A stretch of DNA of 64,000 nt from Terrihalobacillus insolitus (GTDB lineage Bacteria > Bacillota > Bacilli > Bacillales > Amphibacillaceae): positions 1-64,000 of the forward strand of contig NZ_JAMQKB010000003.1 of assembly GCF_028416575.1 (NCBI RefSeq), written 5' to 3'. Under the pieces are notes generated by a model. The model was not told where the DNA came from, searched no databases, and saw only the letters and a list, made by a program, of their open reading frames with translations. Made by a program: the position numbers and the translations under genes. Positions 19,451-30,684 of the stretch are shown in pieces. Position 1 is the stretch's first letter. Every line of letters starts with the position of its first letter.

Positions 19451-19585
19451 TTACACTTTCCTCCTTATGTACCCGAAACTCCACTTCAAAAGAAATTTGT
19501 GAAAGCATGTCATGCTTGGCCCATCTATTCGCATATACATTCATTGTATATGAAAATTACTTTTTTGAGAAGGCAGGTCGTCATT

Positions 19586-21139
19586 ATGACCAAGCAAAGT
19601 TTTTTACATGGTACCCTTATCCTAATTTTAGCTGGATTAATCACACGATTTTTAGGGTTCATAAATAGAATTGTAGTTGCAAGGCTAATGGGAGAAGAGG
19701 GAGTAGGACTATACATGATGGCACTCCCTACTTTATTTTTAATTATTACGTTGACCCAATTTGGACTACCTGTTGCTATTTCAAAACGTGTGGCAGAAGC
19801 AGAGGCCTATGGGAATATAAAAAAAATAAAACAAATTCTCGTCATTTCATTAATTATTACTGGGACGTTAAGTATTATTTTTACAATTGGCATGATACTT
19901 TTAGCCCCTTTTGTTGCAACTACCTTACTGACCGACGAAAGAACCCTATACCCGCTAATTGCGATAAGTCCGATCGTGCCGATTGTTGCGATTACATCCG
20001 TATTAAGAGGATATTTTCAAGGGCGACAAAACATGAAACCGCAAAGTATTGCGCTCGTTATTGAGCAAGTAGTACGGATATCTTGTGTTGCATTATTTGT
20101 TAAAATTTTTCTGCCATACGGTGTTGAATTTGCAGCAGCTGGTGCAATGTTTTCCGTTATTCTCGGAGAATTGTTTTCCTTATTATTCTTAATTTGGATG
20201 TTTCGTAATAGTAAGCGCATGAAATTAAGAAGATATTTTTTCAGCTATATGAAGTCTGGAAAGAGTACATTACAGGAATTAATGTCCATTGCATTGCCGA
20301 GTACAGGGAGTAGAATGGTCGGCTCTTTGTCTCATTTTTTTGAACCCATTCTCGTTTCCCAAAGCCTTGCAATTGCAGGTATTCAAACCGCAGTTGCTAC
20401 CAAGCAATATGGAGAGTTAACTGGTTATGCAATGCCACTTCTCTTTTTACCGACATTTATTACAAATTCTCTATCGATTGCACTTGTTCCTTCTATTAGT
20501 GAAGCAGGTGCAAGAAATAATCCAAATCTTATTCATTATCGGATCCATCAGGCAATCCGGATTTCCTTTGCATCTGGTGCTCTTGCAACGATTGTCTTAA
20601 CCCTTTATTCTGTTCCAATTCTTTCATTTATGTATGGGTCAACAAATGCAAATAAATTTCTCGTTCTAATGGCGCCTTTTTTTATTTTACTATATTTCCA
20701 AGCACCATTAAATGCTGCACTGCAAGCACTTGATTTGGCAAAACCGGCAATGTGGAATAGTTTAATTGGAGCTGTTGTGAAATTCATCGTATTAATTGCA
20801 TTAGCCTCAAATGCTACATTTGGAATTATGGGGGTTGCCTTAGCTATAATTGTTGGAGTCGTTCTTGTCACCTTTCTTCATCTAGCAACACTGATTAAAG
20901 CTATTTCTTTCCGCATTCCCATGATAGACATCATGAAAATGGTGTTATTAATGGGGTCAACATGGTGGGCTGGAGATATGCTTAAGACGATTCTCCCTGG
21001 GTTTGAATCGTCCGTACTTACACTTGGCTTTTCCTTGACGATCCTAACTAGTTTATATATCATCTTGCTCTTTGTTTTCCAATTTATTACAAAAGAAGAA
21101 CTGAAACAAATCCCTTATTTAAATCATTTACTATCCTAA
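19586..21139 (+). CDS. spoVB: stage V sporulation protein B (MOP-superfamily lipid flippase-like)
   Basis: SpoVB is a polytopic protein of the MurJ/Wzx-type MOP exporter superfamily needed for spore cortex synthesis. The 517-residue product matches the B. subtilis length and begins MTKQSFLHGTLILILAG, with the family motifs NRIVVARLMGEEGVGLYMM and QFGLPVAISK and about 14 membrane segments. I choose ATG 19586, preceded by AAGGCAGG; the longer frame from 19373 runs antisense through comN and is not credible. The mother-cell promoter was not resolved. Confidence 0.95.
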   Translation: MTKQSFLHGTLILILAGLITRFLGFINRIVVARLMGEEGVGLYMMALPTLFLIITLTQFGLPVAISKRVAEAEAYGNIKKIKQILVISLIITGTLSIIFTIGMILLAPFVATTLLTDERTLYPLIAISPIVPIVAITSVLRGYFQGRQNMKPQSIALVIEQVVRISCVALFVKIFLPYGVEFAAAGAMFSVILGELFSLLFLIWMFRNSKRMKLRRYFFSYMKSGKSTLQELMSIALPSTGSRMVGSLSHFFEPILVSQSLAIAGIQTAVATKQYGELTGYAMPLLFLPTFITNSLSIALVPSISEAGARNNPNLIHYRIHQAIRISFASGALATIVLTLYSVPILSFMYGSTNANKFLVLMAPFFILLYFQAPLNAALQALDLAKPAMWNSLIGAVVKFIVLIALASNATFGIMGVALAIIVGVVLVTFLHLATLIKAISFRIPMIDIMKMVLLMGSTWWAGDMLKTILPGFESSVLTLGFSLTILTSLYIILLFVFQFITKEELKQIPYLNHLLS

Positions 21140-21149
21140 CACGCACTGT

Positions 21150-21187
21150 AAAAGCGCTTATCGATACATTGTCGATAAGCGTTTTAT
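21150..21187. terminator. bidirectional terminator between spoVB and the DUF421 gene
   Basis: AAGCGCTTATCGA pairs with TCGATAAGCGTTT across a 7-base loop. T-runs follow on the plus strand and A-runs precede it, so it can stop transcription from both convergent genes. Confidence 0.88.
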
Positions 21188-21861
21188 TACTTTTTTTCAT
21201 TTTTTTCATCTATATACCAATTGTTGTTTTCGTCAATTGAACAAAACGATATGTCCTCGATGGATGGATAACCTTTTGCTTGCAATTGACTTGCAAGCCA
21301 CTTTTTAGAGTGATTTATTTTATTCAATGCGTCTGTTTGTATTTTACCGTCCAAAATCAAGGGTACAACAAACCCTTTCGCATCCGAACTCGTGTCACTG
21401 GACTTTGTCGCCTTTTCAAAAATAGAAAGCTTTCCCGAAGGTTCCAGTATGGCAAATTCAACATCTTGTACACTCTTTGTACCGTTTTGTCGTAACTGCA
21501 TTAGTAGATCATCGAAATTATACCGCTGTTTTTTCATCTCGTGCTCATCAATTTTACCTCTAGATACTATGATAGATGGTTTTCCTTCAAACCATTTTCT
21601 AAACAATTTACTTTTTAGTGAAATCCATGCGGTAAGCCGTTGTATTGCTAATAACACTAACATTGGTACGACAGATCGCATTACCGACTCTTTAGGATCC
21701 TCAATCGAAAATACTGCCATCTCTGCTACCATAATGAACACAACAAGATCAAGAATCCCTAATTCTCCTATTTCTCTCTTCCCCATCAATCGAAAAATGA
21801 TAACAATCAAGATATATGTTCCGATCGTTCGTAAAATAATTTTACCTATCTCTAAATCCAA
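21187..21861 (-). CDS. DUF421 membrane protein (YetF/YrbG-like)
   Basis: This 224-residue protein has three N-terminal membrane segments (residues 8-95), with the motif RLMGKREIGELGILDLVVFIMVAEMA typical of DUF421. A cytoplasmic YetF-type alpha/beta domain follows (GKPSIIVSRGKID, FDDLLMQLRQNG). B. subtilis YrbG occupies the equivalent place next to spoVB. TTG 21861 has a weak, distant AAGGGA. Some YetF-type proteins are linked to spore germination (YetF/YdfS/YkjA), but no role is shown for this one. Confidence 0.85.
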   Translation of the reverse strand: MDLEIGKIILRTIGTYILIVIIFRLMGKREIGELGILDLVVFIMVAEMAVFSIEDPKESVMRSVVPMLVLLAIQRLTAWISLKSKLFRKWFEGKPSIIVSRGKIDEHEMKKQRYNFDDLLMQLRQNGTKSVQDVEFAILEPSGKLSIFEKATKSSDTSSDAKGFVVPLILDGKIQTDALNKINHSKKWLASQLQAKGYPSIEDISFCSIDENNNWYIDEKNEKK

Positions 21862-21924
21862 ATGCTGCCCACTTCCCTTATTTCTTTTACGGTCATTATT
21901 CCCTTTTTTAAATGAAATATGTGA

Positions 21925-23226
21925 TCATGTAAATGATTGGGAAAATGGTAATAAATATCGAATATAAATATAGATCATTGATAAGATAATGGAAACAAGA
22001 ACTAGAGGAATCCCATATAGCAAAAAACGAACAAATGGTAAGCGTTGACCAGAGCCTTCAGCAAGGCCAGCTACTACAACGTTTGCTGATGCACCAATAA
22101 GCGTTCCATTACCACCGAGACATGCACCAAGAGCCAATGACCACCATAGTGGATTTAAATTAGCCATCCCATACGACTGGAACTCTTCGACAACAGGGAT
22201 CATTGCGGCAACAAATGGAATATTGTCCACAATCCCTGAGAATATTCCAGCAGTCCACAAGATGAGAAAAGAGGTTTTAGTCAAGTCTCCTTCTGTTGCC
22301 CACATAATGCCTCTTGCTAATTCATCAATAACCCCGACTTTTTCTAGGCCACCTACTAACATGAACAGTCCAATAAAGAAAAATAATGTAACCCACTCAA
22401 CTTCTTGAAAAACTTTTTCTGAACCAGCTTCCTTGTCGGTTAACAAAAGCAAAAGTAATGCACCAAAAGCCGCAACGGTAGTCAGTTCAATATGAATAAT
22501 TGGATGTAATAAAAAACCAGAAATGGTAAGCAATAATACAGTTATAGACTGGTAAAGCATTGGTGTTTTTTTTAAATATTCCTCTGCATTCATTTGCATT
22601 AATTTTACGGTGTTATTTTCGTTTCTAATGAGCTGTCTCCGAAACAAAAATATGATAGATGTGATCATGATGACAAAGATCACAAAAACGATCGGAGCCA
22701 AATTCGTGATAAAAGATAAAAAGGTTAGATGTTCAACAGCTTGGCCAATCATAATGTTTGGTGGGTCTCCGATTAGGGTTGCTGTTCCCCCTATATTGGC
22801 ACTAAAAATAATCGTCAATAGATATGGAAACGATGGTAATTGTAACAGCTTCGTTAAGGTTAACAAAATCGGTACAAATAATAAAACGGTTGTAACATTA
22901 TCCAGAAGTGCTGAACCGATTGCCGTCAGAACCCCTGTTCCAAGTAGAAGAGGAATAGGTTCCCCTTTCACTTTTTGTGCAAAGCGGATCGCAATATATT
23001 CAAACAACCCCGTTTTTTTCGTTATCGAAACGAGTATCATCATAGAAAACAGTAATGTTACCGTATTCCAATCAATATAACTAGTGAAAGCCTGTTCCCA
23101 TTCATACACCCCAGACAATAAAAGCAAAACGCCTCCGGAAAGGGAAACTAGAGCTCGGTTCATTTTTTCAGTCATTATAAAAAAATAACTTACAACAAAA
23201 ATGGTGATCGCGATGGTGGCAGACAT
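21925..23226 (-). CDS. ArsB/NhaD-superfamily ion permease
   Basis: This is a 433-residue polytopic transporter with about 11-12 membrane segments. Motifs SALLDNVTTVLLFVPI, SANIGGTATLIGDPPNIMIG and GIVDNIPFVAAMIPVV are those of the ion transporter superfamily that holds ArsB, NhaD and SLC13-like carriers. The paired DNxT and GDPPN motifs mark the two inverted halves. Substrate (sodium/proton, arsenite or an organic anion) cannot be decided by reading. ATG 23226 follows GAAAGGGGA. It is not in the usual spoVB-yajC context, so it may be a later insertion. Confidence 0.85.
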   Translation of the reverse strand: MSATIAITIFVVSYFFIMTEKMNRALVSLSGGVLLLLSGVYEWEQAFTSYIDWNTVTLLFSMMILVSITKKTGLFEYIAIRFAQKVKGEPIPLLLGTGVLTAIGSALLDNVTTVLLFVPILLTLTKLLQLPSFPYLLTIIFSANIGGTATLIGDPPNIMIGQAVEHLTFLSFITNLAPIVFVIFVIMITSIIFLFRRQLIRNENNTVKLMQMNAEEYLKKTPMLYQSITVLLLTISGFLLHPIIHIELTTVAAFGALLLLLLTDKEAGSEKVFQEVEWVTLFFFIGLFMLVGGLEKVGVIDELARGIMWATEGDLTKTSFLILWTAGIFSGIVDNIPFVAAMIPVVEEFQSYGMANLNPLWWSLALGACLGGNGTLIGASANVVVAGLAEGSGQRLPFVRFLLYGIPLVLVSIILSMIYIYIRYLLPFSQSFT

Positions 23227-23425
23227 ACGTTGTCCCCTTTCATTTACGACTTGTCAACATATAGCAAATCGCTGCGGATGTTCATGATTAGCGACTCACT
23301 TACTCAGATAAGACAAGTTACATATCCTTTTATATATGTATTCACGAACACCCAAAATATTTTATTCTAATTTCATTTCTTCAGAATAAAATGTAGCAAG
23401 TGGACAAACACGGGGAGGGATTAAA

Positions 23426-23812
23426 TTGGTTAAATCACGTTTTACGGCACTTTTATATGGTTGGATTGTCATTTTTGCAGTTATGCTTGTAGCTAGCCTA
23501 ATTCTTGCACTCTTACTACGGTTTACAACCATCGGATCTTCTACTTTAGACTGGGTGACACTAACAGTAAGTTTGATTGCCTTGTTTTCTGGTGGAGTTG
23601 CATCGGGAATAAAAGGAAAAGAAAAGGGATGGATATTAGGCGGGAGTACTGGGCTAGGCTTTATCCTATTCGTTTTATTGTATCAATATCTTGGATTTCA
23701 AAAAGGATTTAGCGCTGATCAGATGATTACGCAAGGTGGCTTTTTAATTGCTGCATTATTTGGTGGCATCTTAGGAGTAAATCTTAGCAATGAAAAAAAG
23801 GAACAAACATAG
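23426..23812 (+). CDS. TIGR04086-type four-helix membrane protein (YrzE-like)
   Basis: This 128-residue protein has four predicted membrane helices and the pattern LFSGGVASGIKGKEKGWILGG, typical of the small YrzE/TIGR04086 proteins found next to yajC in bacilli. TTG 23426 lies behind GGGGAGGGA. Function is unknown; it points against the neighbouring genes. Confidence 0.8.
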   Translation: MVKSRFTALLYGWIVIFAVMLVASLILALLLRFTTIGSSTLDWVTLTVSLIALFSGGVASGIKGKEKGWILGGSTGLGFILFVLLYQYLGFQKGFSADQMITQGGFLIAALFGGILGVNLSNEKKEQT

Positions 23813-23830
23813 GAATAAGAAAGTGCGGGC

Positions 23831-23852
23831 CCCCGTTTTCAACACGGGCGGT
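23831..23852 (+). terminator. possible terminator hairpin after the YrzE-like gene
   Basis: CCCGT and ACGGG flank a short loop (CCCGTTTTCAACACGGG) about 20 bases past the stop codon. No T-run follows, so the assignment is weak. Confidence 0.35.
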
Positions 23853-23880
23853 TCGGTGTTGCTGCGCACATCAGATTTAT

Positions 23881-24273
23881 GAGGACGCGTGCGCTTGGTT
23901 TTTGAACCCATATGCGTCTTCATCGCTCTTATGACGACGCATGCACTCGGTTTTTGAGCCCGTATGCGTCCTCATTGCTCTTATGACGACGCGTTCGAGC
24001 GGGTTTTGAGCCTGTATGTGTCTTCATTGCTCTTATGACGACGCGTTCGAGCGGGTTTTGAGCCTGTATGCGTCTTCATTGCTCTTATGACGACGCGTTC
24101 GAGCGGGTTTTGAGCCTGTATGTGTCTTCATTGCTCTTATGACGACGCGTTCGAGCGGGTTTTGAGCCTGTATGCGTCCTCATTGCTCTTATGACGACGC
24201 GTTCGAGCGGGTTTTGAGCCTGTATGTGTCTTCATTGCTCTTATGACGACGCGTTCGAGCGGGTTTTGAGCCT
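23881..24273. repeat. 52-bp minisatellite, seven full units plus a partial one
   Basis: Units start at 23881, 23933, 23985, 24037, 24089, 24141, 24193 and 24245 (partial) with no spacers. The first two units are diverged; the rest are almost identical. Within a unit the ends pair (GAGGACGC or GACGACGC with GCGTCTTC or GCGTCCTC), so each unit can fold as a hairpin. From unit 3 on, TATGTGTC and TATGCGTC alternate, giving a 104-bp higher-order period. The array is more GC-rich than its flanks and has no plausible reading frame through it. Confidence 0.9.
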
Positions 24274-24300
24274 TTAAAGTCATTCATAGAATTACAATAA

Positions 24301-24345
24301 AAAATGCACAAGAGATTTCATAGAGGAATTCTCTTGTGCATTTCT
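24301..24345. terminator. terminator after the queA-tgt-yajC cluster
   Basis: A 13-bp stem AATGCACAAGAGA/TCTCTTGTGCATT with a 14-base loop lies about 80 bases past yajC on the minus strand, with A/T-rich flanks on both sides. Confidence 0.75.
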
Positions 24346-24370
24346 ATTGTTATTCTGTTGTTGGTTACCT

Positions 24371-24397
24371 TAAAGTGCGTGTTCAAAAAGTCGCCGT
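24371..24397. repeat. solo terminus of the miniature element family (E)
   Basis: TTAAAGTGCGTGTTCAAAAAGTCGCC matches the left end of the 25881-26108 element in inverted orientation for about 25 bases and then stops. It lies 27 bases downstream of the yajC stop codon. Confidence 0.6.
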
Positions 24398-24423
24398 ATT
24401 ATTGAAGACGCAGATGTCAGCAT

Positions 24424-24687
24424 TTAATCCTGATTTACAACTTCTCTAACTGCGGAACGGTCGTATGTAAGCTTCGTACCATCTTCCACTGTAAGTACAA
24501 TGTTCCCTTCATTCACAGCATGAACAGTTCCATGCAACCCACCAATGGTCACGATCTTGTCACCCTTTTTAAGATCAGATTGCATCTCGCGGACTTTCTT
24601 TTGTTTTTTTTGTTGCGGACGTATAAGAAGGAAATAGAAAATCACAAACATTAAAATAATTGGTGATAACTGAACTAGTAAATCCAA
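24424..24687 (-). CDS. yajC: preprotein translocase accessory subunit YajC
   Basis: This 87-residue single-pass membrane protein has an N-terminal helix (residues 6-23) then RPQQKKQKK and the conserved LKKGDKIVTIGGLHGTV. YajC forms part of the holotranslocon with SecDF. TTG 24687 follows AAAGGGGG. It lies 19 bases after tgt, in the standard queA-tgt-yajC order. Confidence 0.95.
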   Translation of the reverse strand: MDLLVQLSPIILMFVIFYFLLIRPQQKKQKKVREMQSDLKKGDKIVTIGGLHGTVHAVNEGNIVLTVEDGTKLTYDRSAVREVVNQD

Positions 24688-24706
24688 CTGTTTTCCCCCT
24701 TTCTAT

Positions 24707-26104
<1,398 letters not shown>

Positions 26105-26108
<4 letters not shown>

Positions 26109-27133
26109 AGAATCAACATGGCGTCGCCGAAACTAAAAAATCGATAACGTTTCGCAACTGCTTCCCGATAAGCCGTTAACACAAAATTCCTTCCAGCAAA
26201 TGCACTGACAAGCATGATGAGCGTTGATTTTGGTAAATGAAAGTTCGTTATTAAGCCATCTACAGCTTTAAATTGATATGGTGGATAAATAAATATATTT
26301 GTCCATCCACTATCTTCCTTAAACACGCCATTATGATCTCTCGCAATCGTTTCTAGCGTTCTGGTTGATGTTGTACCAACAGAAATAATTCGCCCTTTAT
26401 TCTTTTTTATTCGATTAAGCTGTTCCGCTGTTTCCTTTGACATTTGATAAAATTCTGCATGCATTGTATGTTCTTCGATAGCGTCAACACTTACTGGCCG
26501 AAATGTGCCAAGACCTACATGTAACGTAATATAGGCGATCTCTATCCCTTTTTTCTCCATATCATTTAATAATTCCTTTGTAAAATGAAGGCCTGCTGTT
26601 GGGGCAGCTGCTGACCCTTCTTCTTTAGCATAAACTGTTTGATATCTTTCTCGATCAGGCAGTTGTTCCTTAATATAGGGAGGAAGTGGCATTTCTCCTA
26701 ACTGATCAAGAACCTCCATAAAAATACCCTCATATTCAAACCGAAGCACGCGGCCGCCGTGCTCCATTTCCTCTACACAAGTTGCTCGTAACTTTCCATT
26801 ACCGAAAGAGAGAGTTGTATTTTCTTTTACCTTTTTGGCAGGTTTTACAAGCACTTCCCAATCATCCTGTTGCAGTTGCTTCAACAGTAATACTTCTACC
26901 TTTGCACCCGTATCCTCTTTTAGTCCATATAGCCTAGCAGGAAAGACTCGTGTATCATTTAACACAATACAGTCCCCTTCATCCAGATAATCCAGGATAT
27001 CAAAAAAATGCCTGTGCTCGATTTCAGCCTTATCCCGCTGCATCACAAGCATTCGTGATGTTTCCCTGTTGAGTAAAGGTGTTTGAGCGATTAGTTCTTC
27101 TGGTAGATCAAAATCAAAATCGTCAATATTCAT
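26105..27133 (-). CDS. queA: S-adenosylmethionine:tRNA ribosyltransferase-isomerase
   Basis: QueA transfers and isomerises the ribosyl part of SAM to preQ1 in tRNA, giving epoxyqueuosine. The 342-residue protein has [48 protein letters not shown]-type ([13 protein letters not shown]) and [11 protein letters not shown] choose ATG 27133 with AAGGAGA 9 bases upstream; the in-frame GTG 27139 is too close to that site. The stop codon TAA (26107-26105) and preceding CTT lie in the terminal repeat of the adjacent miniature element. Confidence 0.95.
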
Positions 27134-27156
27134 ATGCACCGATCTCCTTACGCATT

Positions 27157-27357
27157 TTAACGGAATTTTCCGATCACATAAAATAGTAGTGAAAGAATGA
27201 TACTAACAACAATAGATGTCATAATCGGAAAATAGAATGTGAAATTACCTTTTTTAATGCTAATATCACCTGGAAGTTTACCAATAATACCCCAGATCAG
27301 GCCAATGATAATAAACACAACCCCTATTAAGATAAAGATTTTTCCGAATCCGGTCAA
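27157..27357 (-). CDS. DUF2905 small membrane protein
   Basis: This 66-residue protein has two membrane helices joined by [19 protein letters not shown], the DUF2905 signature. TTG 27357 overlaps the ruvB stop as TTGA and has GGGAGG 8 bases upstream inside ruvB, so it is translationally coupled. The ruvB-DUF2905-queA order is common in bacilli. Function is unknown. Confidence 0.88.
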   Translation of the reverse strand: MTGFGKIFILIGVVFIIIGLIWGIIGKLPGDISIKKGNFTFYFPIMTSIVVSIILSLLFYVIGKFR

Positions 27358-28355
27358 CCTTTTGGCACCTCCCGTTTAAAATGTTTATATGCTTTAGGTG
27401 TGAGCATTCTACCTCTTGGTGTACGTTGAATAAAACCAATTTGTAATAAAAAAGGTTCATAAACATCTTCAATGGTTTGCGATTCCTCACCAATGGTGGC
27501 TGCAATCGTGTCTAAGCCAACAGGACCTCCATTAAAGCCATCCATTATGTTTAGTAATAGCTTATGATCAATATGATCCAGACCTGCCGCATCAACCTGA
27601 AGCATTTGTAGTGCCTGTTGGGTGGTTTCTTTTGAAATTTCACTTTCTCCCTTAACCTGTGAAATGTCCCGAACACGCTTTAACAAACGATTTGCAATTC
27701 TAGGTGTCCCCCTTGATCTTCGGGCAATCTCTATTGCAGCATCCTTTTGAATAGGAGCCGCAAAAATCTCAGCAGTTCTTTCGACAATGGAACAAAGATC
27801 TTCCACTTGATAAAACTCCAGTCTGCTCAACACACCAAACCTATCCCTTAGTGGCGCTGACAAAAGCCCTGCCCTTGTTGTTGCACCAACTAATGTAAAT
27901 GGAGGAAGATCTAGCCGAACCGAGCGTGCACTTGGTCCAGATCCAATCACAATATCAAGAAAAAAGTCCTCCATCGCAGGATATAGTACTTCTTCAACGG
28001 TCCTAGGAAGACGATGAATCTCATCAATAAATAAAACATCTCCAGCCTCTAAAGAAGAAAGGATGGCTGCTAAATCGCCAGCACGTTCGATAGCTGGTCC
28101 AGAAGTGGAACGAAATTGAACCCCAAGCTCATTTGCGATAATGGAAGCTAACGTCGTTTTCCCAAGACCTGGAGGCCCATATAACAAGACATGATCCAAT
28201 GGTTCGTTTCTCATTTTTGCCGCTTCAATAAAAATGCTTAAATTTTCCTTTACTTTTTGTTGTCCAATGTATTGTTTTAATGATGTTGGACGAAGACTGT
28301 ACTCAACTGTTTGATCTTCTTCCTGAACATCACTAGAAATCATTCGCTCCTCCAC
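27354..28355 (-). CDS. ruvB: Holliday junction branch migration helicase RuvB
   Basis: RuvB is the AAA+ motor that, with RuvA, migrates Holliday junctions. The 333-residue protein has Walker [11 protein letters not shown], Walker B FIDEIHRL, sensor 1 VGATTRAG, an arginine finger region (PLRDRFG) and the C-terminal winged helix with [14 protein letters not shown] 28355 follows AAGAGGTGATC and aligns with the family start. It follows ruvA by 12 bases. Confidence 0.97.
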   Translation of the reverse strand: MEERMISSDVQEEDQTVEYSLRPTSLKQYIGQQKVKENLSIFIEAAKMRNEPLDHVLLYGPPGLGKTTLASIIANELGVQFRSTSGPAIERAGDLAAILSSLEAGDVLFIDEIHRLPRTVEEVLYPAMEDFFLDIVIGSGPSARSVRLDLPPFTLVGATTRAGLLSAPLRDRFGVLSRLEFYQVEDLCSIVERTAEIFAAPIQKDAAIEIARRSRGTPRIANRLLKRVRDISQVKGESEISKETTQQALQMLQVDAAGLDHIDHKLLLNIMDGFNGGPVGLDTIAATIGEESQTIEDVYEPFLLQIGFIQRTPRGRMLTPKAYKHFKREVPKG

Positions 28356-28367
28356 GCGATCACCTCT

Positions 28368-28985
28368 TTACCCCTTTTGCATCATTAGTGCAAGTCCTTT
28401 GCGTACAAATTCATCGGTATTGGCATGCTGCTCTTTTTTCAGTATCGGCAAAATTGGCTTCAGTTCCTTGTCTGAATAACCAAGAGCTTTCATTGCTTCC
28501 ACCGCATCTTCTATTGCAACACTTTTGTCTAATTCTAATGGATGCGTCTCTTCATTTCCCTCAACAATGCTTTCAGTTGTATCAACGAAAGGTAGCTTAC
28601 CTTTTAAATCTAACATCATTTGGCGTGCTGTTTTTTTTCCGACCCCAGAAAAGCTTGTTAAATATTGTTCATCTTCTCGTTCAATCGCTGCAACAAAATC
28701 TCCAACCTTTGCTGTGCTTAATATGGACAAAGCACCTTTTGGACCAATACCTGATACATTTAGTATTTTTGAAAATAAGGCTTTTTCTTCCGTTTTCTTA
28801 AATCCATACAATATTTGTGCATCTTCTCGTACATAATGAAAGGTATATATTTTTACTTCGCTTCCAATTTCCCCTTGAAACACAAATGGATTTGGACAAA
28901 ATATTTGATAACCAATCCCATGTGATTCTACAATCACCGCTTGGTCTTCGATATGAATTAACGTCCCTTTTATGTATGCTATCAT
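28368..28985 (-). CDS. ruvA: Holliday junction binding protein RuvA
   Basis: This 205-residue protein has an N-terminal OB domain (MIAYIKGTLIHIEDQAVIVE), two helix-hairpin-helix motifs (LNVSGIGPKGALSIL, LTSFSGVGKKTARQMM) and a C-terminal RuvB-binding domain (AVEAMKALGYSDKELKPIL). It tetramerises on the four-way junction and directs RuvB. ATG 28985 follows GAGGAGA. It forms the ruvA-ruvB operon. Confidence 0.97.
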   Translation of the reverse strand: MIAYIKGTLIHIEDQAVIVESHGIGYQIFCPNPFVFQGEIGSEVKIYTFHYVREDAQILYGFKKTEEKALFSKILNVSGIGPKGALSILSTAKVGDFVAAIEREDEQYLTSFSGVGKKTARQMMLDLKGKLPFVDTTESIVEGNEETHPLELDKSVAIEDAVEAMKALGYSDKELKPILPILKKEQHANTDEFVRKGLALMMQKG

Positions 28986-29081
28986 ACGATTTCTCCTCTA
29001 TCACGTTTTTCCTATTTTTCATTCTACCACACAATCGTATGTTCGTGTAGAAAGAAGAGAAACTCTACGTGCTTAAAGTAC

Positions 29082-29114
29082 AAAAAAAGCCTCAATTCAT
29101 ATGAGGCTTTTTGT
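29082..29114 (-). terminator. terminator of bofC
   Basis: AAAAAGCCTCA/TGAGGCTTTTT forms an 11-bp stem with a short loop and a T-run on the minus strand directly at the bofC stop. Confidence 0.88.
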
Positions 29115-29668
29115 TAACTAGTAACAGATCTTGAAGGTGACATCCCCCTAAAGGCTTCGAGCACATATTGATAGACATCTTTAGAGTCAATTTTAATACC
29201 ATTATTTAACTGTTGCAATTGATAAGTCTCTAATTTTTTTGTATCAATATGATAAAATGTCTGAATTACTTGTTCGTCCATTGGTCGCCCTTCAAAAATG
29301 GTAAGCTGTCCGTTTTGCAAACCAAAGTAGCCATTTTCCTTTAAATAAGGGGAAATATCACGAATTTCTTTTCGGAAAGTAACTTCACCTTTCCCTTGAT
29401 TCACTACTTCCCAACCATCATAAAACGCCCAAAAATCCTGCATTGCCCAAATTGTCTCCGTATGGGAAGTTTCCTCTATCTTTCCATCAATATATTGCTT
29501 TTGAAGGATGACACTAAGTTTTAATGGATCCTTTAATACAGCCTCCTCTTTAGCGGCTAATTCTTTATCCGTACTTCCACCTTCTATTGGATAAGCAAGC
29601 CCTACCATTCCTACAAAACCTACTCCCAGTATAAATGTAAAAGTAAACAGTATTAACTTACGCTTCAT
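29114..29668 (-). CDS. bofC: BofC, forespore regulator of SpoIVB signalling
   Basis: This 184-residue secreted protein has a signal peptide (residues 1-25, KRKLILFTFTFILGVGFVGMVG). The rest resembles the two-domain BofC fold (KLSVILQKQYIDGKIEETSHTE, ENGYFGLQNGQLTIFEGRP). In B. subtilis BofC, made in the forespore, restrains SpoIVB and so the sigma-K checkpoint. The targets SpoIVFA and SpoIVFB are encoded at 44.6-46.2 kb in this window. ATG 29668 follows GGTGGG. It lies upstream of ruvA as in B. subtilis. Confidence 0.88.
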   Translation of the reverse strand: MKRKLILFTFTFILGVGFVGMVGLAYPIEGGSTDKELAAKEEAVLKDPLKLSVILQKQYIDGKIEETSHTETIWAMQDFWAFYDGWEVVNQGKGEVTFRKEIRDISPYLKENGYFGLQNGQLTIFEGRPMDEQVIQTFYHIDTKKLETYQLQQLNNGIKIDSKDVYQYVLEAFRGMSPSRSVTS

Positions 29669-29773
29669 TTAGTTTCCCACCTTTTGTAAATACAATTATT
29701 CCTATTTTAGTTATCACCAGAAACAGGAATTTTATCCATTCTTCATTTATTTTTTAGGTGGGAGAAAATACGC

Positions 29774-29940
29774 ATTTAAAGAGGTTGTTCAAAAAGTCAC
29801 CAAATGATAAGCGGCGCATCTCTTCGTTGGCTTGTTTTTCCGTTACTCACGTATTAAAAGCATACGCTCCGTTACTCAAAACAGCGCCGCCTCGACCTGC
29901 TTGCTTCTAATTTGCCGACTTTTTGAATACGTATTTAAAG
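29774..29940 (+). mobile_element. miniature inverted-repeat element, internally deleted copy (copy C)
   Basis: The left end (GAGGTTGTTCAAAAAGTC) and right end (GACTTTTTGAATACG) match copy B. About 60 bases of the interior, including the two palindromes, are missing after GCGCATCT. The right end supplies the last Leu codon and the stop of yebC. Confidence 0.85.
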
Positions 29941-30684
29941 CTGATCTAATAATTCGTCATCAACGTCCATATTATGGTAAACATCCTGAACATCTTCTAT
30001 ATTTTCTAGCATTTCCACTAGGTTAAGCATACTTTTTGCTTCTTCTTCATTTAATTGTGTGTATGTTTCTGGAATCATCGTTACCTCGGCTGTTTCTAAC
30101 ACATAGCCGTTTTCCTCTAGTTGTTTTCTTACCTCATTAAACTTTTCTGGTTCCGTATAAATTTCATATGCTTCATTCGAAGTCTCCATTTCTTCAGCGC
30201 CAGCCTCGATTGCCTCAAGCATGATTTCATCTTCATCTGCTGCAGTTTGAACCCGATCTATGACGATGTACCCTTTTCGGCTAAACATAAATGCTACACA
30301 ACCATTTTCACCAAGGTTTCCACCGTTTTTACTAAAAGCATGCCGAACTTCCGCTGCTGCACGGTTTTTATTATCGGTTACAATCTGAACCATGACAGCC
30401 GTTCCTCCTGGGCCATATCCTTCATAGATCAATTCCTCATAACTAACACCGTCAAGGTTACCAGTTGCTTTTTTAATTGCTCGATCTATGTTTTCATTAG
30501 GCATATTATTTATTTTCGCTTTATCTACTGCAAGTCGTAAAGAAGGGTTCATATCGGGATCCCCTCCACCTTCCTTTGCAGCAATGAAAATATCTTTGGC
30601 AAGCTTCATAAAAATTTTACCGCGTTTCGAATCTTGTGCATTCTTTCGTCTCTGAATGTTTTTCCACTTAGAATGGCCAGCCAT
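29935..30684 (-). CDS. YebC/PmpR-family protein (translation/transcription regulator)
   Basis: This 249-residue protein has the family N-terminus [18 protein letters not shown], then [29 protein letters not shown] and [10 protein letters not shown]. YebC-type proteins were long annotated as transcription regulators; recent work assigns some a role at the ribosome in relieving stalls. ATG 30684 follows GAGAGGAGA. The stop codon is contributed by a miniature element. The B. subtilis homologue at this locus is YrbC. Confidence 0.92.
   Translation of the reverse strand: MAGHSKWKNIQRRKNAQDSKRGKIFMKLAKDIFIAAKEGGGDPDMNPSLRLAVDKAKINNMPNENIDRAIKKATGNLDGVSYEELIYEGYGPGGTAVMVQIVTDNKNRAAAEVRHAFSKNGGNLGENGCVAFMFSRKGYIVIDRVQTAADEDEIMLEAIEAGAEEMETSNEAYEIYTEPEKFNEVRKQLEENGYVLETAEVTMIPETYTQLNEEEAKSMLNLVEMLENIEDVQDVYHNMDVDDELLDQL

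Noticed and set aside
19373..19585. N-terminal extension of SpoVB
   Set aside because: It runs antisense through comN and its promoter; the SpoVB family begins at the ATG at 19586.
23881..24273. CRISPR array
   Set aside because: The 52-bp units are contiguous with no unique spacers, the units themselves are too long, and no cas gene is near.
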